NCBI GenBank assembly: GCA_949775045.1
Contig: OX459104.1
Coordinates: forward strand, 8,349,427 to 8,413,426
Length of the DNA: 64,000 nt
DNA from: Metridium senile
Lineage: Eukaryota > Cnidaria > Anthozoa > Actiniaria > Metridiidae
Direction: 5' to 3'
Shown here: positions 60,193-64,000 of the stretch, in pieces
Layout of the letters: each line of letters opens with the position of its first letter
Numbering within the stretch: position 1 is the stretch's first letter
Made by a program: the position numbers and the translations under genes
The notes under the pieces: generated by a model
What the model saw: the letters and a program-made list of their open reading frames with translations, nothing else
Told to the model about the DNA's origin: nothing
The model's database searches: none

Positions 60193-61330
60193 TCATCAAT
60201 TTCATTTATTTACTACATTATCATCAAAATCACCATCACCATCATTATCACCGTCAATATCATTATTAAGAACATAATCACCATCATTATCACCGTAATA
60301 CTAGTTGTCATCATCATCATCATCATCACTATCATTATCATCATAATACTTATTGTCATTATCATTGATATTATCATTATCATTATCATTATGATCATAA
60401 TACTTATTGTCATAATCATTGATATCATCATTATCATTATAATTTGATAATACTTGTCATCATCATCAACATCATCATTATCACCATCATTATCCTCATC
60501 ATCACCATCATTTTCATCATAAAACTTATTGTCATCATCATCATTATCCTCATCATCACCATCATTTTCATCATAAAACTTATTGTTATCATCATCAATA
60601 TCATAACTGACAATACTTATTGCTATTTATCATTGTTATCATCACCATCATCAATATCATCATCATCACCATCATTATCCTTATCATAGTCATCCTCGTC
60701 ACCATCATCATCACCATCATTATCATCATTATCATCATGATACTTATTGTTATCATCATCAATATCATCACAATCATCGTCACTATCATGATACTTATTG
60801 TTATCATCATTACTATCATCACCATCATCGTCACTATCATCATGATACTTATTCTTATCATCATCAATATCATCACCATCATCGTCACTATCATCATAAT
60901 ACTAATTGTTATCATCATCAATATCATCACCATCATTATCACTATCATCATAATACTTATTGTTATTATCATAATGATTGTTATCATCATCAATATCATC
61001 ATCATCATCATCACCATCATTATCATCATACTACTTATTGTTATCATCATCAATATCATGATCACAATACTTATTGCTATTTATCATTGTTATCATCACC
61101 ATCATTAATATCATTATCCTTATCATAGTCATCCTCATCACCATCATCATCACCATCATTATCATCATCATTATCATCATGATACTTATTGTTATCATCA
61201 TCAATATCATCACCATCATCATCACTATCATCATAATACTAATTGTTATCATCATTACTATCACCATCATCCCCATCATTATCAGCATAATACTTATTAT
61301 TATCATCATTGATATCACCACAATCTTTAT
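60193..61330 (+). repeat. CAT-trinucleotide-rich region (intron)
   Basis: Irregular CATCAT/CACCAT/TATCAT sequence with larger imperfect units (ATACTTATTGTTATCATCAT recurs). It ends about 20 bp before the exon at 61349. Confidence 0.93.
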
Positions 61331-61348
61331 CATAAATTATAGCCATAC

Positions 61349-61409
61349 TGGATGGTTAATTTCAACATTGAATGCCTCTTTCAAGTCAGCTGGCCTCTTT
61401 GGATTTAAA
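61349..61409 (-). CDS. 2-oxoglutarate/Fe(II) oxygenase, second visible exon
   Basis: Sixty-one bases between acceptor TTGTTTCACAG and donor CATCCA|GTATGG. One base completes the Ser split at 62616 (AG|T), followed by LNPKRPADLKEAFNVEINHP. The L-x-P-x-x-P-x-D-L-K-E-x-F motif is typical of the family. The small size and exact phase on both sides make the model reliable. Confidence 0.9.
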
Positions 61410-61559
61410 CTGTGAAACAAATTAAAAAACAATAACACATTCAAATGAATTTTTAATAAGCCTTTATGGATAAATTAATTAAGTATTTGTAAATATTGAT
61501 GGTTGAAGACAAGAAGCCTTTTTGAATACTTTTCATTCTAGATAGTAATTTCACTATAA

Positions 61560-61775
61560 TAAATGAATGACTGAATGAGTGAATAAATAAGTTAATGAAT
61601 GAATGAATGAATGGATGAAAAAAGGAGTGAATGAAAAAGCTAATGAATAAGTGAAAGGATGAAAAGATGGATGAATGAATGAAGCTGTTAATGAATGAAT
61701 GAATAAGTGAATGAATTAATGGATGAACAGATATCCATCTGGATAAATGGATGAATGAATGAATTTATAAATAAA
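61560..61775 (+). repeat. AATG tetranucleotide repeat (intron)
   Basis: GAATGAATGAATGAATGGATGA-type tract with AAGTGAAT variants. Confidence 0.9.
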
Positions 61776-62190
61776 TAATATGTGCACTTGCACCATCTAT
61801 AAGAACAAAGCATGATGGGAAACACAGCCCCTGCAATATGTTATGTCTGCTAAAATAGAACCCAAATGAACTTTTTGAAGTTTTATTTATCTGACAATGC
61901 TGAAAATGCTTGCAGTTTTTGTAAAGAAGAAAACACAAAAACTAATTATAGGATTTATAGTATTCATAGTGCAAGGAGTTTCCCATAATTCTTTGTTCTA
62001 GGAAGTGGCGCTTTTGCACATCCCCTGCTTGTCATCTTCTAAACAGGCCGGGGCTGTGTTTGAGTTGCAACCATGAAGAATGTATTCATTGTTTGCAGGG
62101 ACAGAGTGAAGCAAATTTCTTCAGTCTGTCATTGTAAACACTGCTTGCTAACTGCAACTTGAATACAGCCACCCAACTCGTTTAGAATGT

Positions 62191-62613
62191 GGTGAATAGT
62201 CCACTTCACAGTTCCTTGCTACACCTGGAAAGATAGCCGGTCCTTTACATTGAAGTGAGACAAATGTTGCAGGGCTCGAACTAAGAAAATAATTTGGCCT
62301 ACCATTTGGATATGTATGCAGAAACCGTGCAATATGATTTGTAGTAAATTTTTACAGCAATTTTTTTATCCATTTGGCAGTTTATATTAATTTTTGCCTG
62401 ACAAACCTTAAACTTCGCCTGTCATTTGGCCATTGGCCGGCAGCTATTTCGAGCCCTGATGTTGAGCTTGGAAAGATAGATAACTTGAATAATTGTCTGG
62501 CAAGGTGTTAAAATGTCTCTATTATTGCAAGCTCAACATTCCCCTCGCTTCGATGCAAAGGCCTGGCTACCTTTTAAGATGGCGCAGGGAACTGCGAAGG
62601 AGACTATTGACAA
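62191..62613. mobile_element. Inverted-repeat element abutting a splice donor
   Basis: The arms 62191-62270 and 62535-62613 are complementary (GTGAATAGTCC/GGAGACTATT, AAAGATAGCC, TTGAAGTGAG). Between them is a second palindrome at about 62269-62462 (CAGGGCTCGAA/TTCGAGCCCTG). Its edge is within about 3 bp of the exon at 62616. Confidence 0.75.
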
Positions 62614-62615
62614 AC

Positions 62616-62734
62616 CTTTCTCTTTCTAGTGCAACCCATCCATGATTGGAGCCTTGGGTGTCTCTTGCACATTTTTCTTTCTCTTCAACTGGTAAAGAAA
62701 AGAATTTGTCTGCAACTTTTCGTACTCTGGTGAT
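62616..62734 (-). CDS. 2-oxoglutarate/Fe(II) oxygenase, first visible exon
   Basis: One hundred and nineteen bases (39 codons plus two) between acceptor TTTTTTTTTTACAG and donor AGAAAG|GTTTGT. It encodes ITRVRKVADKFFSLPVEEKE and KCARDTQGSNHGWVALERE. The F-F-x-L-P-x-E-E-K and GY/GW-x-A-L-E-R-E motifs mark the N-terminal domain. About 60-80 residues, including the start codon and the HGF/FFY-type segment, must lie upstream beyond position 64000, with the Mutator-type element at 62842 in the intron between. Confidence 0.9.
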
Positions 62735-62841
62735 CTGTAAAAAAAAAAGAAGAGAAAATTGTCAGCCTACACGTCATGTCTACATTTCATGTCAAGGCCA
62801 TGATAGCCATAATTAATCGATTTTAATCATATGATTTTTAA

Positions 62842-63906
62842 CGCAGTGGCTATTCGTACGTCACCCGTACCCGGACTTGTGTTTGCTATTGGTACGTGAG
62901 TCAAAATTATTTAGATTTTCACAGTGATTCTGTATTATTTCAGTAAAGAAGATACGATATATTTGTTTAGATGGAGTAAGCGATTATCGTAAGCTATGTG
63001 AAACTGATTCAGAGTAATTCTACGAGCCTGTACATAGTAGGCAAACGACTCATTTCGCGACACTTTGAATTTTGTTCAACTCGATCGTACACGACTGTAT
63101 ATGTCACGCACTTAATATTAGGACCTCAATAACATTAATTACAACTTTAATAGTATTATATACAATAAGAAAACGTGAAAAAGAGATATTTGTTTCGAAC
63201 TGAGTTTGAAGAACTATTATTTATCTATCATTTCGACGAAGTACGGCAAAGTGATTTGAAGACTCCCGTACGCCGGGTCACGATTGTTTAAATATATTTT
63301 CACATTGATTCTGTATTAGGCTTTCCAGTTGAGGTAGAATCGACGGAACAATGATCAGGAGAATCGCTTAACTCATCTAAACAAAGATATATCACTTTCA
63401 ATTGATACAAAAAGGTATTTCAAATAGATTTATATACGAAATATATCGACTCCCGTACCAATAGCAAATTGAAGTCAGCGTACGGGAGTTTTGAATCGCT
63501 TTGCCGTATTTCGTCGAAATGATAGATAAATAATAGTTCTTCAAACTCAGTTCGAAACAAATATCTCTTTCACGTTTTCTTATTGTATACAATACTATTA
63601 AAGTTGTAATTAATGTTATTGAGGTCCTAATATTAAGTGCGTGACATTTACAGTCGTATGCGATCGAGTTGAACAACATTTCAAGTGTCGCGAAATGAGT
63701 CGTTTGCCTACTATGTACAGTCTCGTAGAATTACTCTGAATCAGTTTCACATAGCTTACGATAATCGCTTACTCCATCTAAACAAATATATCGTATCTTC
63801 TTTACTGAAATAATACAGAATCACTGTGAAAATCTAAATAATTTTGACTCACGTACCAATAGCAAACACAAGTCCGGGTACGGGTGACGTACGAATAGCC
63901 ACTGCG
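62842..63906. mobile_element. Mutator-type foldback element, 1065 bp
   Basis: It begins CGCAGTGGC and ends GCCACTGCG, with terminal inverted repeats of about 433 bp (62842-63275 and 63474-63906) of very high identity. The flanking 9-bp duplication GATTTTTAA is at 62833-62841 and 63907-63915. The roughly 200-bp centre contains a smaller inverted pair resembling part of the arms (TTCACATTGATTCTGTATTA and TCTAAACAAAGATATATC). There is no transposase. Long TIRs with a 9-bp duplication indicate a non-autonomous Mutator-like element (MULE). Confidence 0.9.
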
Positions 63907-64000
63907 GATTTTTAATTAATATATCGGTCAACTCGATAAAAAACGATTATTTTAATATCGATTATCATTGTCTGTTATCGATTAGAGAAGTCGATGATAA

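Noticed and set aside
59633..61415. Frames of about 100-194 residues rich in Met/Val/Ile or Thr/Ile
   Set aside because: They read through CAT-type minisatellite and trinucleotide DNA within an intron. Both strands are open.

Overview
This window looks like AT-rich, repeat-dense DNA from an invertebrate animal. A cnidarian (coral or sea anemone) is my best guess, from the gene style and the TE types; I could not check this by search. Genes have introns with GT/AG borders, there are no operons, and few intergenic stretches are free of transposable elements (TEs). No rRNA, CRISPR or bacterial-type element is visible.

Genes. Four spliced genes can be reconstructed. (1) A LicD/fukutin-type membrane protein on the minus strand: exons 24590-22998 and 13152-12847, phase-matched, with a 9.8 kb intron packed with TEs. 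(2) A gene on the plus strand from 36703, with a Cys-x2-Cys...Cys-x2-Cys N-terminus resembling SINHCAF/FAM60A-type zinc fingers, followed by two exons ending at 37998; it is probably incomplete. (3) An unrecognised minus-strand gene, 52405-51368, three exons. (4) A 2-oxoglutarate/Fe(II) oxygenase of the isopenicillin-N-synthase-like family on the minus strand, six phase-consistent exons from 62734 to 54177; its first exon(s) lie beyond the right edge. Nothing indicates that these genes act in one pathway.

Repeats, left to right. 1-6.3 kb: one hAT-like element interrupted by a second copy of itself, with 8-bp target duplications and smaller insertions. 7.5-8.3 kb: tandem repeats. 10-22.9 kb: palindromic MITEs, a non-LTR retrotransposon fragment, a 1.4 kb foldback and long TA microsatellites. 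25.1-29.9 kb: a very large inverted-repeat element carrying CGTAAAG arrays. 30.0-31.5 kb: a foldback element whose arms contain 41-bp tandem repeats. 31.5-36.1 kb: a direct duplication. 39.4-40.6 kb: a tandem duplication split by a Harbinger-type MITE. 42.0-44.0 kb: a three-layer nest in which a Helitron2/Helentron-like element sits in a palindromic MITE and itself contains a mariner-like MITE. 44.5-50.6 kb: minisatellites and inverted, circularly permuted modules. 59.6-61.3 kb: an alternating 75/54-bp higher-order repeat in an oxygenase intron. 62.8-63.9 kb: an intact-looking Mutator-type foldback with 9-bp target duplications.

The most distinctive content is the transposon archaeology. Duplicated paralogous segments repeatedly preserve empty sites, so several insertion boundaries and target duplications can be read to the base. 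All family assignments rest on terminal structure or motifs seen here and on general knowledge; no database search was possible.
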